From RGIG8244 sp045592785 (GTDB lineage: Bacteria > Verrucomicrobiota > Lentisphaeria > Victivallales > UBA1829): a stretch of DNA of 64,000 bases. A program made the translations under genes and the position numbers. Positions 1 through 9,107 of this stretch are shown here, piece by piece. Location: assembly GCA_045592785.1 (NCBI GenBank), contig JAZNVL010000031.1, positions 3,335 through 67,334 on the forward strand, read 5' to 3'. Every line of letters begins with the position of its first letter. Within the stretch, counting starts at the first letter, position 1. The notes beneath the pieces were generated by a model. The model was not told the DNA's origin and did not search any database. It was given only the letters and a program-made list of their open reading frames with translations.

Positions 1-22
1 ATTATATAACAGGAGAAACAGG

Positions 23-3000
23 ATGACGAGCAGGAATTATCTTGTATCTGGCGTCACAGCGATGTGTATGCTTGCGGGAGCGATTTCGCTTTACGGGCAA
101 ACGGCGCGTGATGTGGATTTTACTGACAAACTCAATGAAATGCAGCTGTATGATTATGCAGAGTTCTTTCTGGAAGGTCTCTTGAAACAAGACCTGAAAA
201 ACCCGGATCGTGCCCGCGTGCTTTTGATGGATACGCTGCTGCGTCAGAATAAAGTGAATGATGCGAAAGCGATCTTTGAAAAACTGCCGAAAGATACGGA
301 AAACTACTATCATGCACAAGGGGTGTATGGTGTGTATTATTTCCGCCGGAATCCGGATGAAGCATTGAAGAACCTGCTTCCGCTTTTGGATTACTGGATC
401 AAGACCAAGCAGAATCCCGATGACTGGAAACAGCCGGTTGCGGCTCTCTTCAATCTTTTGAAGACAAAAGGTATGGTGAAGGATAACGAACGTCTTCTGG
501 AATGGTATCAGGGCGGCGGCGAACAGGATGACCGCACCAAAGTTTATACACAGTGTCTTTTGAAGATGGATACGGTGGAAAACGGAATCGTTCAGGAAAG
601 ACAGTTGCTTGACAAGTACGAAGAAGCCGTGGCAGCGATCAAAGAAGAAGGTACTGACGAAGAAAAGAAAGCATTTGAGGAGGCGGACAAGACCTGGAAA
701 GGTCATTTTAATGCGGCAGTCCGTGCAGCAGGCGGATTGCCCAACACAGCTGCGAGCTTGACGAAAGCATTGGTTGACTGGAAGAAATATTGTCCTGAAT
801 ACGAAAAGATCGTCAAGGTCGATGCCGAAAAATTGATGAAGGCGCAGATCTATCAGAAAACCCGTCCCGTACTTCTGGGTTGGTTCCTGAAACGGAACTC
901 CATTCCGGCTGCCCAGTTGACATATTTGAAGAAAGTGGATTCCGATGACTGGCAGAGTGTGCTTTTCCAAATCATGTTTGACCTGGAAAATGTCCAGTGG
1001 GCAGGTCTTGACGTTGCGACAGCTTCCGCTGCAACTTTGACGGCGCGTGCATACTACACGCTGAAACAGTATGAAGTCGCGATCAGTGAATTGAAGCGTT
1101 ATAAAGACCTGTTTGACGGTTGCGATGACATGTTGAAGAAGGAAGGTCAGATCGAAACCTCTCCGGGTGCCGATGCCAAGATGTGGGAAGGCCGTTCCTA
1201 CTACGAAATGGCAAAGATCGCAGCGCAGAAAAATAATTCCAAAGATGCCATCAAATATTATACCCGTTCGTTCAAAGCACTGGGCAGATTGCTGATGGAT
1301 TATCCGAAACACCGCGATGGAGCAAAGAATTATCTGTTGTTCCAGGAAGTGATCGAAGAACTTTCTGCATTGAAGCCTTCTCTCGCGAGTGCATTGCAGG
1401 AACAGAAACAGAAAGTTCCGCGTCCGGAAGTCAGCGGCGGTGGCGGCGAGATCGAAAAATTGATCCCCCCGACAGCAAACCAGAATTTCCAGGAAAAGAA
1501 ATACGCAGAAGTTGTGGAAGAATTGTATCCGATCCTCGTGGCAAAACGGAACAGTACCGGTGTGCCTGAACTGTTGAACCGGATCATCCTTTCCCAGGTT
1601 CTCTCTCAAGATTATTTCCGTTCCCTCGCCCTGGGTGATTATATGGCGATGCGGTATCCGGATTCGGAATTTACGATCCACTCTCTGAAAACAGGCGGTA
1701 ACCTGATCTGGGTGGAAGCCATAAAGAAAGACAAAGAAGAAAAAGAAGCCGCGGCAGCCGCTGAAAAAGCAGCCGCAGCCGCAGAGAATGACGGCAAGGC
1801 AGCCGCTCCGGCAGCCAAGAAAGTCGCAGGTCCCACCTCCCGCGAACTCAAAGACGTGGCTGTTGACTTCTATAACCGTTATTTGAAGATCGGTATTGAT
1901 GATCAGGATGCGGCACCGGTTGCATTGCGTCTTGCCCGTGAATATTACAACCGTGCGCAGCAGATCGGACGTCAGCTGAACGCGGAAACCGATCAGAATA
2001 TCCGTGCGGAATTGAAAGCAGACTGGTTGCATGCGTTTGATTATGTGATCACGAACTATCAGTTCATTATCGAACACTTCGGCAACCGTGCGGAATTCGT
2101 GGATGAAGCTTATATCTATCAGGCGGAATCTTATGTGACGACGGAACGTTATGCGGAAGCGGCTTCGGTTTACGAACGGTTCTGCCAGGCCGGTTCCCAG
2201 AACAAGATCCAGCTGATCAAAGCGAAAGAAAATATCTCGGAAACATTGTACCGCGTTGCTGCGGATCATGAGAAGAAAGCGAAAGCCATCCGCGAGGAAG
2301 CTGCTGCTGTCGCGATCCCCGTGATCCCGGAAACACCGGTCGCCCCCAAAGAAGAAGACTTCAAGAAAGCTGCCGCTGCCCCTGCTCCGGCTGCGGCACC
2401 CGCACCTGCTGCTGATGGAACAGCTCCTGCTGCCGCCCCCGCCCCGGCACCTGCCGCTGCTCCTGCTGCAACGGAATTGGATGCCGAAGCCTATAAGAAA
2501 GCGGTAGCTGCGTATGAAGCGACGCTGGAAGAGATCAAGAAGGCGACTGCGGATGCAGAAGTCATGAAGAAGAAAAAAGCCGCTCTGGAAGAATCAGCAG
2601 TGGCAGAAGAAGGCAAGGCGCGCGCGATTTACGAAAAAGCGATTGCGAACCTGCTTGATCTGACCGGAAAATGGCTTGCCTCCGGCTCTGAACTGGATAA
2701 AAAGGTCGGTGCCGATAAAGAAACAGCCAAAACACTGGAACGCGCCGCTGCACTGTTGCCGTGGCTGTATGACGGTGTGGGCAACAAGGATAAAGCCATT
2801 GAAGCGTTTGCGGCTTATATCAGCAAATATCCGACTGCCGCGAACATTCCTTCTTACATGATGCGTATCGGGATGTTGTATACAGAAATTGGCAAAGATG
2901 TGGAAGCACAGAAAGTATTGTCTGAACTTTCTGCGAAATACCCGGATTCTCCCCAGGGCAAGAATGCAAACTTCTTCCTGGCACGGAATCTGTATGAAAG

Positions 3001-3832
3001 CGGTTCCTATGCAAAAGCATTGCCGATCTTCAAAGAAATCTTCGGCGGTCCGCTGCTGAAGAATCTGAGTGTGTCCAACCTGCGTTGGATCTCCACGAAC
3101 CTGGCGGATTGCCCGGTGGCGCAGCATGGAAAAGACTTTGCCCAGTATTCTTACAAAGCCTCCAAACAGTTGCTTGAAAAGTTGAAGAAACCTGATTTCA
3201 AGGAATGGGTTGGCGATTTGAAAGCAATCGAGTTCAACAACGATGCGAAAGCGCGTGAACAGTTCCTCAGTCAGATCGAACAGAAACTGCAGTTGGATGC
3301 GGCGACGGCGGCATTGCTGCTGGCGCAGTATGATGATGCGGTTGCCTGTTTGACCCGTATCATCGATCTGGATGATAATACCGCTTACTTCAATCAGGTG
3401 TACTTCTCCCGTTCAGAAGCATACCGCAAGTTGAAGAAGTATGATCTTGCCCGGAAAGACTTGAACCGTATTGGTGCCCGTGCCATGACCCGGACCAAGA
3501 CGATGTCGAAACCGAACTACGGTCTGTATAACAAAGTACAGGTTCTGATGGGAGAAATCTTCCTGGAAGAAAACGAAATCGGCAAAGCCAACGGTGTATT
3601 CTCCATGGTTGCGGAACCGGCATTCAATCCGGGTACGGAACCGTTGCCGGAACCTGCGGCAGGCGAAGAAGATTACAGAGTGTATGTGGAACAGGCGATC
3701 TATCGCGCTGCGTATACTGCATCTCTGCTTGGCAAACCGGAAAAGGCCGTGATGGTTGAAAAGTATCGCAAGAATTATCCGAAAGGGAAGTACCTTGCGG
3801 AACTGGACAATTTGCCCGAACCCCAGAAATAA
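23..3832 (+). CDS. Large secreted TPR-repeat protein (module A)
   Basis: A 1269-residue protein with an N-terminal signal peptide (hydrophobic stretch about residues 6-25). Most of the rest is helical TPR-like repeats with recurring Y/A/G patterns such as YPDS and KYPT. Two low-complexity linkers interrupt it: an Ala/Glu/Lys stretch near 567-602 and an Ala/Pro stretch near 780-817, followed by a Lys/Glu coiled coil. TPR proteins of this kind serve as periplasmic scaffolds. The start is supported by AGGAG at 11-15. It heads a run of TPR, ExbB and two ExbD genes, so I infer it works with that motor. The exact ligand is unknown. Confidence 0.85.
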   Translation: MTSRNYLVSGVTAMCMLAGAISLYGQTARDVDFTDKLNEMQLYDYAEFFLEGLLKQDLKNPDRARVLLMDTLLRQNKVNDAKAIFEKLPKDTENYYHAQGVYGVYYFRRNPDEALKNLLPLLDYWIKTKQNPDDWKQPVAALFNLLKTKGMVKDNERLLEWYQGGGEQDDRTKVYTQCLLKMDTVENGIVQERQLLDKYEEAVAAIKEEGTDEEKKAFEEADKTWKGHFNAAVRAAGGLPNTAASLTKALVDWKKYCPEYEKIVKVDAEKLMKAQIYQKTRPVLLGWFLKRNSIPAAQLTYLKKVDSDDWQSVLFQIMFDLENVQWAGLDVATASAATLTARAYYTLKQYEVAISELKRYKDLFDGCDDMLKKEGQIETSPGADAKMWEGRSYYEMAKIAAQKNNSKDAIKYYTRSFKALGRLLMDYPKHRDGAKNYLLFQEVIEELSALKPSLASALQEQKQKVPRPEVSGGGGEIEKLIPPTANQNFQEKKYAEVVEELYPILVAKRNSTGVPELLNRIILSQVLSQDYFRSLALGDYMAMRYPDSEFTIHSLKTGGNLIWVEAIKKDKEEKEAAAAAEKAAAAAENDGKAAAPAAKKVAGPTSRELKDVAVDFYNRYLKIGIDDQDAAPVALRLAREYYNRAQQIGRQLNAETDQNIRAELKADWLHAFDYVITNYQFIIEHFGNRAEFVDEAYIYQAESYVTTERYAEAASVYERFCQAGSQNKIQLIKAKENISETLYRVAADHEKKAKAIREEAAAVAIPVIPETPVAPKEEDFKKAAAAPAPAAAPAPAADGTAPAAAPAPAPAAAPAATELDAEAYKKAVAAYEATLEEIKKATADAEVMKKKKAALEESAVAEEGKARAIYEKAIANLLDLTGKWLASGSELDKKVGADKETAKTLERAAALLPWLYDGVGNKDKAIEAFAAYISKYPTAANIPSYMMRIGMLYTEIGKDVEAQKVLSELSAKYPDSPQGKNANFFLARNLYESGSYAKALPIFKEIFGGPLLKNLSVSNLRWISTNLADCPVAQHGKDFAQYSYKASKQLLEKLKKPDFKEWVGDLKAIEFNNDAKAREQFLSQIEQKLQLDAATAALLLAQYDDAVACLTRIIDLDDNTAYFNQVYFSRSEAYRKLKKYDLARKDLNRIGARAMTRTKTMSKPNYGLYNKVQVLMGEIFLEENEIGKANGVFSMVAEPAFNPGTEPLPEPAAGEEDYRVYVEQAIYRAAYTASLLGKPEKAVMVEKYRKNYPKGKYLAELDNLPEPQK

Positions 3833-3865
3833 TAACAAAAAATTACATACAGAGAGGAATCACTC

Positions 3866-4672
3866 ATGAAAAAGATTTTGACATTGACAGCTGGACTTCT
3901 TCTGGCAGTTACGGTATCCGCCCAGAGCAAGAAAGAGGATTGCATTATCATGACAGACAGCGGCAGAACGATCCATGCGGCTTCTGTTGAGGTAGCGAAG
4001 AATGCGTTTCGCTATATGGATGGAAAAATCGGGAAATCCATCCCGAAGAAAGACGTGCAGTGGGTATGGATCCCGAAACCGAAAGAAGTCCGCGCCGCGG
4101 ATAAACTTGCCCGCGAAGGCAAACACAAAGATGCGGCAGCGGCGTATCGTAAAGCAGCCAAGGAATTTGAAGAACTGGGCTGGGAAGTGTATTGCACATA
4201 CAAGCAGGCAGACAGCCTGAAAGAATCCGGTGATTCCGAAGGGGCGATCGCAGCTCTGGAAAAACTGATCGATTACAAACCTGTCATGCCCAAGAACGAA
4301 GACGATCTTTTGAGCGCATACAAGATGCTGATCAAAGAATATGTGGCGGCAAAGACGTTTGACAAAGCAATTCCCATCGTTGACAGCCTGACGATCTCCA
4401 AGAATGACGATGTTGCCTGTGGCGCGTTCATTACCAAGGGTGAAGTTCTGGAAGCGAAGTATGGAGCCTCCAAGAACAGAGAAGATTTGAAATCAGCGGC
4501 ATTGGCGTATTTCCAGGCAGCCCTTCTCTTCCCGAAGAGCAAGGAACGTCCGGAAGCTCTTCTCCGAGCTTACAATGCGATGAAAATGGCGAACGATGCC
4601 CGTGCAGAGAAGTTTGCAGAGATCCTGAAAAAGGAACATGCAGACAGTGCGGAAGCAAAACAGTTGAAATAA
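3866..4672 (+). CDS. Small secreted TPR-like protein (module A)
   Basis: A 268-residue protein with a clear signal peptide (about residues 1-19, ending VSAQ). A short beta-rich segment follows (about 24-75, including DSGRTIHAASVEV and a WVWIP motif), then TPR-like helices from about 78 onward. It lies 33 bases after the large TPR gene, with GAGAGG-type Shine-Dalgarno bases upstream. It is 93 bases before exbB, where a separate promoter starts. I infer a periplasmic accessory of the same envelope module. No named family was recognised. Confidence 0.75.
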   Translation: MKKILTLTAGLLLAVTVSAQSKKEDCIIMTDSGRTIHAASVEVAKNAFRYMDGKIGKSIPKKDVQWVWIPKPKEVRAADKLAREGKHKDAAAAYRKAAKEFEELGWEVYCTYKQADSLKESGDSEGAIAALEKLIDYKPVMPKNEDDLLSAYKMLIKEYVAAKTFDKAIPIVDSLTISKNDDVACGAFITKGEVLEAKYGASKNREDLKSAALAYFQAALLFPKSKERPEALLRAYNAMKMANDARAEKFAEILKKEHADSAEAKQLK

Positions 4673-4685
4673 TGCGAAAATAAAG

Positions 4686-4714
4686 TTGCATTTTTTCAGA
4701 ATGTGTGGTATATT
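4686..4714 (+). promoter_or_regulatory. Sigma70-type promoter for the exbB-exbD-exbD genes
   Basis: TTGCAT at 4686-4691 and TATATT at 4709-4714 are separated by exactly 17 bases. They lie 52 bases upstream of the exbB start. This implies the motor genes can be transcribed separately from the two TPR genes before them. Confidence 0.6.
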
Positions 4715-4765
4715 ATTACAAAATAACAAATAACATTTCATGAACAACAACAAAGGACTCAAATC

Positions 4766-5590
4766 ATGAAACTCAGAAAACTCTTTGGATTCCTCCTCTT
4801 CATCGGTGCTATTCTTTTCTGCACCGCAACGTTTGAACTCACTGCGCAGGACGAAGGCGGCGAAGAAGCTGCTGCGGAAAGCGTGGAAGGCGGCGAAGAA
4901 GCTGCTGCGGAAGAAGGTGGCGAAGAAGCTGCACCTGCAGCCAGCGGCGAACAGACCTTCTTTGATATCGTTTTCGGCGGTAACGCCATGGATATCGCGG
5001 TGTGGTTCCTGATCTTCCTGACCTCTCTTGCTACGATCGCATTGATCATCGACTCCTTCCTGTCGATCCGCGTAAGCAAGATCATGCCGCAGGAACTGGT
5101 GGATGCCGTGAAAACCGCGCTGGATGAAGGCGATCTCGGTGCAGCTGTGGAAGCATGCGAAAGCACTCCCGGTCCCCTTTCCAACATTCTGCTTGCCGGT
5201 TTCAACAACATTTCTGAAGGTTACGACGTGATCCTGGATGCCGTTGGATCCGCCGCAAGTATCGAAACCGAAAAACTCATGCAGCGCGTGAACTACCTGA
5301 ACCTGTGCGGACAGCTTGCTCCTATGTTCGGTCTGATGGGTACGGTTACCGGGATGGTGGCTGCATTCGCAGGTTTGGCAACCGCTTCCGGCGCATCGAA
5401 AGCCGCGAAACTGGCTCAGTCCATCTCCGGTGCTCTGTATACGACCGCAGTCGGTCTGTTCATCGCGATCCCCGCAATTCTCGGTTTTACCTTTGTGAAG
5501 AATAATGCCTCCAAGATCATTCTGACCATGGAAGCGTTGACCTACGACATGATCAAAACCCTGAAGGGCGCAGAAGTCGAAGAAGAGTAA
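4766..5590 (+). CDS. MotA/TolQ/ExbB-family proton channel, with signal peptide and acidic repeats
   Basis: A 274-residue ExbB/TolQ-type channel subunit, the inner-membrane stator that uses proton flow to drive a partner. It begins with a signal-like hydrophobic segment (about 6-27). An acidic periplasmic stretch with three GGEEAA repeats follows (about 30-60), then a transmembrane helix near 75-95. The family core near 185-250 has GLMGTVTGM and a TTAVGLFIAIPA helix. The N-terminal extension is unusual next to the second copy at 25411, which lacks it. Two ExbD genes follow with short gaps, as expected for a motor complex. Confidence 0.93.
   Translation: MKLRKLFGFLLFIGAILFCTATFELTAQDEGGEEAAAESVEGGEEAAAEEGGEEAAPAASGEQTFFDIVFGGNAMDIAVWFLIFLTSLATIALIIDSFLSIRVSKIMPQELVDAVKTALDEGDLGAAVEACESTPGPLSNILLAGFNNISEGYDVILDAVGSAASIETEKLMQRVNYLNLCGQLAPMFGLMGTVTGMVAAFAGLATASGASKAAKLAQSISGALYTTAVGLFIAIPAILGFTFVKNNASKIILTMEALTYDMIKTLKGAEVEEE
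4853..4939 (+). repeat. Tandem coding repeat for GGEEAA acidic segment
   Basis: Two identical 27-base copies (4853-4879 and 4886-4912) and a third, slightly altered copy from 4913. They encode the acidic repeats between the signal segment and first conserved membrane helix of ExbB. Confidence 0.8.
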
Positions 5591-5620
5591 TAGAGACAGA
5601 TAGGCGGGAGAGCCCAGACT

Positions 5621-6058
5621 ATGGCAAGGAATAAACAAAAACTTCAAACTGCTGATGTGGCGGAGACACCGATCTCCTCCATGATCGACGTGGTGTTTCT
5701 CCTCATTATCTTCTTCGTGGTCACTGCATCCATTGACAAAGAGATTGAGGACGAGAAAGTGATGCTTTCTCAGGCACCCCATGGCAGACCTGTGAAAAAG
5801 AAAGACCCCCGCAGCGTGATCATCAACGTGCGTCAGGATGGTACTTATACCATGGGGATGCACACAGTCAGCCTGGATGAGATCAAAAATCAGCTTGAAA
5901 TGGCGAAAGCGGGTGTCGCTGATCCGGCAAACAATCTGCCGATCATCATCCGCGGCGACTGGCATGTGCAGCATCATTACATCAAACAGGTGATGGAAGC
6001 GGTGAAGTCCACCGGACTTTACAAGATCCGCTTCAATGCACAGCAGGAAAGCAATTAA
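5621..6058 (+). CDS. ExbD/TolR-family biopolymer transport protein, first copy of module A
   Basis: A 145-residue single-pass protein: a short cytoplasmic N terminus, then a membrane helix containing the family aspartate (SSMIDVVFLL, D23), then a periplasmic domain. ExbD/TolR proteins sit inside the ExbB pore, and this Asp is the proton-carrying residue in characterised members. It follows exbB by 30 bases and precedes a second exbD by 12 bases, so both ExbDs are probably made together with the channel. A role in moving or tensioning the neighbouring TPR proteins is inference. Confidence 0.93.
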   Translation: MARNKQKLQTADVAETPISSMIDVVFLLIIFFVVTASIDKEIEDEKVMLSQAPHGRPVKKKDPRSVIINVRQDGTYTMGMHTVSLDEIKNQLEMAKAGVADPANNLPIIIRGDWHVQHHYIKQVMEAVKSTGLYKIRFNAQQESN

Positions 6059-6070
6059 GGAGTACGGAAC

Positions 6071-6604
6071 ATGGCAAGACGTAAATCAAATATTGATGAG
6101 AAGGCGGCAGAAGTACCTCTGTCTTCCATGATCGACGTGGTGTTCCTTCTCCTCATCTACTTTATTTTGACGCAGAAACCGGTGGTGGAAGACGTACATC
6201 TGAACGTGGATCTTCCGGCTCCCGGTGCTCCGTCCAAAGGTGAGCCGCCCATGCTGCTTACCATTGACGTGATGAAACTTCCGCAGTATGACAACGGTGA
6301 CAAGATCTGGGCACTTGCCCAGAAGGAAACCGATGCGGAACGTCAGAAGATGATTTTGGCACAGGAAAAGATCTATTACCACATGAACGGTGCCCCTTAT
6401 GAGTCCAAGAAGCTCCGGGAATATCTGAAAACTGTGGCTGAAACGAATCCTGACACCACCGTTATGATCAACTGCGGTCCCAATGCAAAACATCAGAAAC
6501 TCATCAATCTGCTGGATATCTGCAGTGAAGTCGGGTTGACGAAGTTGAACATTGTGGACGATAATACCGTTTTCTTCAAGCCGGATCCGCCGGAAAAACG
6601 CTGA
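6071..6604 (+). CDS. ExbD/TolR-family biopolymer transport protein, second copy of module A
   Basis: A 177-residue single-pass protein with the same SSMIDVVFLL helix and an intact Asp (D22). Its periplasmic part is longer than the first copy, with a charged insertion near residues 75-105. Paired, non-identical ExbDs beside one ExbB suggest a heteromeric motor. The AAGGAG sequence before the start overlaps the end of the upstream exbD (stop at 6058). The same ExbB-ExbD-ExbD order recurs at 25411-26942. Confidence 0.92.
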   Translation: MARRKSNIDEKAAEVPLSSMIDVVFLLLIYFILTQKPVVEDVHLNVDLPAPGAPSKGEPPMLLTIDVMKLPQYDNGDKIWALAQKETDAERQKMILAQEKIYYHMNGAPYESKKLREYLKTVAETNPDTTVMINCGPNAKHQKLINLLDICSEVGLTKLNIVDDNTVFFKPDPPEKR

Positions 6605-6618
6605 TCCCGTTTTTTCGA

Positions 6619-7251
6619 ATGGCTGACTTCAAGATACATTCGGTATTGGGAACCGGCAGCGCGATTTGCTACGCTGCCGGCTCTTATTTTTTTGAATATG
6701 TATCTTTGCGGCGTGCGTTCCTGGGGGCGGCGATTTTCGCAATGGCATCTGTTCTGCCCGATCTTGACAGCGAAACGGGTACGGCAAAACGATTTCTTTT
6801 TGATACTCTGGCGGTTTTTCTGCCTGCCCTTCTGATCACACAGATCTCCTTTGATACGGCGGAGCACACGTTTTTTATCATATTGTGCCTGTATTTACTG
6901 ATCCGCTATCCGGTACAGTATCTTTTTGAGCATCTGACGACCCATCGCGGGATATTTCACAGTATTCCGGCGGCATGTGTCTTCGGTTTGGGAATCGCCC
7001 TGCTGTTCGTGGAGGCGCCGACCAATATCCGCGTGTTTTACGCCGCGGGGTGTGCGGGCGGATACATGCTTCACTTGATCATTGATGAAATATGGTCCTT
7101 CGGATTCTTTGGACTTGGGGCAAAAAAGAGCTTCGGATCTGCGCTGAAATTGTATGATAAAAGCTGGTTCCCAACGGTCCTGATGTATCTTGTCCTCGGT
7201 GCGCTGGTATGTCTGATTTTCATTCCGGATTTACTTCACAAAATGAAATGA
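6619..7251 (+). CDS. YdjM-like membrane-bound metal-dependent hydrolase
   Basis: A 210-residue multi-pass membrane protein. Its polar motifs fit the YdjM/DUF457 family: an early His (H7), LPDLDSETG near 47-55, THRGIFHS near 112-119, and HLIIDEIWSF near 154-163. These His/Asp residues are thought to bind metal in the membrane. It begins 14 bases after exbD with no strong Shine-Dalgarno, so it may be read through from module A. The substrate is not known for this family. Confidence 0.8.
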   Translation: MADFKIHSVLGTGSAICYAAGSYFFEYVSLRRAFLGAAIFAMASVLPDLDSETGTAKRFLFDTLAVFLPALLITQISFDTAEHTFFIILCLYLLIRYPVQYLFEHLTTHRGIFHSIPAACVFGLGIALLFVEAPTNIRVFYAAGCAGGYMLHLIIDEIWSFGFFGLGAKKSFGSALKLYDKSWFPTVLMYLVLGALVCLIFIPDLLHKMK

Positions 7252-7256
7252 CGGAC

Positions 7257-7284
7257 TTGATTTTCACAGAAAGTGTGCTATGTT
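7257..7284 (+). promoter_or_regulatory. Promoter for the acyltransferase-xseB-chromate transporter run
   Basis: TTGATT at 7257-7262, a 16-base spacer, and TATGTT at 7279-7284, just upstream of the ATG at 7302. The predicted transcript start would be only about 10 bases before that ATG, so a short leader or a later start codon is possible. Confidence 0.5.
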
Positions 7285-7301
7285 TTTAAAATGACGGAAC
7301 A

Positions 7302-8258
7302 ATGACGAAAGGCAAGAAAGTGAATCAGAACGCAGGGGAAAACACCCGGACAGCCAACCGGGACAACTTGAGCGAACGCCGCGGCAACTCTGTCGGGGTC
7401 CGCGCCATGTTGATTATGCTCCGGATCCTGGGCGTAAACCGCACCTGCGAATATGTCTGGTTTGTTGCCCTGTTTTATGCGTTGTTTGACAAAACGGCAC
7501 GTCGTCAGGCATCCTATTACATCCGGCACAGATTTCCCAATGACGGCCCATTGCGGCATTTTTATCACATCTGGGCGTTGTTCACCAGTCAGGGACAGGC
7601 TCTGGTGGAAGCTGCGGCAGTCTCTCTGGGCAAGGTGACGATCCGGGAAACCGGACGGAAAGAAGCCGAGGAATTATTGGCACGTCCCGAAGGATTGATC
7701 ATGCTGTGTTCCCATTTCGGTCAATGGCAGGGGATGATGCGCGTTATCAATCTCAAAGGTCGTCCGGTACATGTCCTGGTGCGTCCGGACCGGAATGTCA
7801 ATGTGGATAAATTTATGGCGGTAAAAGGGATCGAGGATAAGATCAACGTGATATCCACGGAAAGCGGGATGGGCGGACTTCTGGATGTTTACGATGCCCT
7901 GATGAAGGGTGATACGGTCTGTATGATGGGGGACCGGAGTCGTGAAAATGAATCACTTGCCATTGATTTTCTTGGGGAGGAAGCGCATTTTCCGGTGGCG
8001 GCATTCATGATGAGTGCGCGTACGGGTGCGCCTGTGATCCCGGTATTCTCCCATCGGGAAAAACGGCATAAACAGATGCATGTGAGTTTTCTGGAAGCGA
8101 TCTATGCGCCGCAGGGCGCGGGTCGTGGAAGAGAGCGTTTGCGTGGGAGTCTGGAGCGTTATGTGCGTGAATTGGAGCGCATGACATCGGAGCATCCGTT
8201 TGAGTATTATTTGTATGAAAATATCTGGCATAAGGAGCAGGCAGATGGCGAAGAATGA
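7302..8258 (+). CDS. LpxL/HtrB-like lysophospholipid acyltransferase
   Basis: A 318-residue acyltransferase of the LpxL/LpxM-like family, which transfers acyl chains to lipid A or related lipids at the inner membrane. Recognisable motifs are SHFGQWQ (137-143), MMGDRSREN near 208-216 and APVIPVF near 245-251. The usual catalytic pair is His-x4-Asp/Glu; here His138 is followed by Gln143 instead of an acid, which is odd. The gene overlaps the start of xseB by 14 bases. No strong Shine-Dalgarno is seen, so the N terminus (about the first 30 residues are polar) is uncertain. Confidence 0.8.
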   Translation: MTKGKKVNQNAGENTRTANRDNLSERRGNSVGVRAMLIMLRILGVNRTCEYVWFVALFYALFDKTARRQASYYIRHRFPNDGPLRHFYHIWALFTSQGQALVEAAAVSLGKVTIRETGRKEAEELLARPEGLIMLCSHFGQWQGMMRVINLKGRPVHVLVRPDRNVNVDKFMAVKGIEDKINVISTESGMGGLLDVYDALMKGDTVCMMGDRSRENESLAIDFLGEEAHFPVAAFMMSARTGAPVIPVFSHREKRHKQMHVSFLEAIYAPQGAGRGRERLRGSLERYVRELERMTSEHPFEYYLYENIWHKEQADGEE

Positions 8259-8520
8259 AAAAGAATTACCGTTTGAAGAGGCGATGACCGCATTGGAGGA
8301 AGCGGTATCTAAAATGGAAGAGGGGAATGTTCCGCTGGAAGAAATGATCCGTCAGTATGAAGAAGCACGCAAACTGGCATTGTATTGTCAGAAGAAGCTG
8401 GCGGGGATGAAGGAAAAGATCGAGATCCTGACGAAAGATACGGCGGAGGGCGGCGAATGGCGTGATATGACGCCCGAAGAATCCCAGCCGAAAGCGGATG
8501 ATTTCTTCCGCGGAGAGTGA
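8245..8520 (+). CDS. xseB: Exodeoxyribonuclease VII small subunit
   Basis: A 91-residue helical protein with the family pattern: LPFEEAMTALEEAVSKMEEG, then PLEEMIRQYEEARKLALYCQ, then a short tail. XseB subunits coat the XseA nuclease, which degrades single-stranded DNA. The start at 8245 is chosen because AAGGAG lies at 8232-8237; longer in-frame starts lie inside the previous gene without such a site. No xseA is adjacent. Confidence 0.9.
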   Translation: MAKNEKELPFEEAMTALEEAVSKMEEGNVPLEEMIRQYEEARKLALYCQKKLAGMKEKIEILTKDTAEGGEWRDMTPEESQPKADDFFRGE

Positions 8521-8525
8521 TCGCA

Positions 8526-9107
8526 ATGAAGTATCTCCGGCGGCTGTACGCGCTTTTTGCTGTCTTCTTCAAGATCTCCGCCATCACGATCGGCGGGGGC
8601 ATGGTGATGATCCCGGTCATGGAAAAAGAGTTTCTTGAAAAACGGAAGTGGCTGACCCGGGATGACATGCTGGATACGGTTGCCCTGGTGCAATCGATGC
8701 CCGGTGTGATCGCGGTGAACATGGCGTTGATGATCGGGTATCGGGTGGCGAAACTGCCGGGTGCGATGGTTGCCGCCTTTGCCGTCGTTATTCCGCCATT
8801 TTTGACGATTCTTGTTATTGCATTCTTCTTCAAGACGTTAAGCGGAAACGAAAAGGTGTCGGAAATCTTTTGCGGCGTCCGTGCCGCCACCAGTGCGCTG
8901 ATCCTGATCTCCGTCATCAAGATGGGAAAGAAAGTGTTGAAGAACCCGTTTGCGATCACGGTTGCTGTGGTTTCCTTTGTGATACTTGCCTTTTTCCCGC
9001 AGGTGAATGTGGTGCATGTGATCATTGCTGCGGGGCTTGCCGGCGTACTGTTTCCTGAATCCGTCACCTTGTCGTCAAAATTGCCGAAAGAGGAGGCAAA
9101 GCAATGA
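8526..9107 (+). CDS. Chromate transporter, first half-size subunit
   Basis: A 193-residue, roughly six-helix CHR-family membrane protein. The N-terminal signature FFKISAITIGGGMVMIPVME and the VALVQSMPGVIAVNMALMIG region are typical. Many bacteria split ChrA into two half-size proteins, and this one is followed by its partner with a 4-base ATGA overlap. ATG at 8526 is preferred over GTG at 8517 because GGAG at 8513-8516 is then well spaced. Real substrates of gut homologues are uncertain and need not be chromate. Confidence 0.9.
   Translation: MKYLRRLYALFAVFFKISAITIGGGMVMIPVMEKEFLEKRKWLTRDDMLDTVALVQSMPGVIAVNMALMIGYRVAKLPGAMVAAFAVVIPPFLTILVIAFFFKTLSGNEKVSEIFCGVRAATSALILISVIKMGKKVLKNPFAITVAVVSFVILAFFPQVNVVHVIIAAGLAGVLFPESVTLSSKLPKEEAKQ

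Noticed and set aside
2..2269. A 755-codon minus-strand frame opposite the large TPR gene, and similar frames opposite the giant TPR gene (868 codons at 15238-17844; 520 codons at 19405-20967)
   Set aside because: They are phase shadows of genes with strong GAA/AAA/GCG codon bias. Their products are Phe/Arg/His-rich, match no family, and have no ribosome sites; the plus-strand genes have signal peptides and TPRs.
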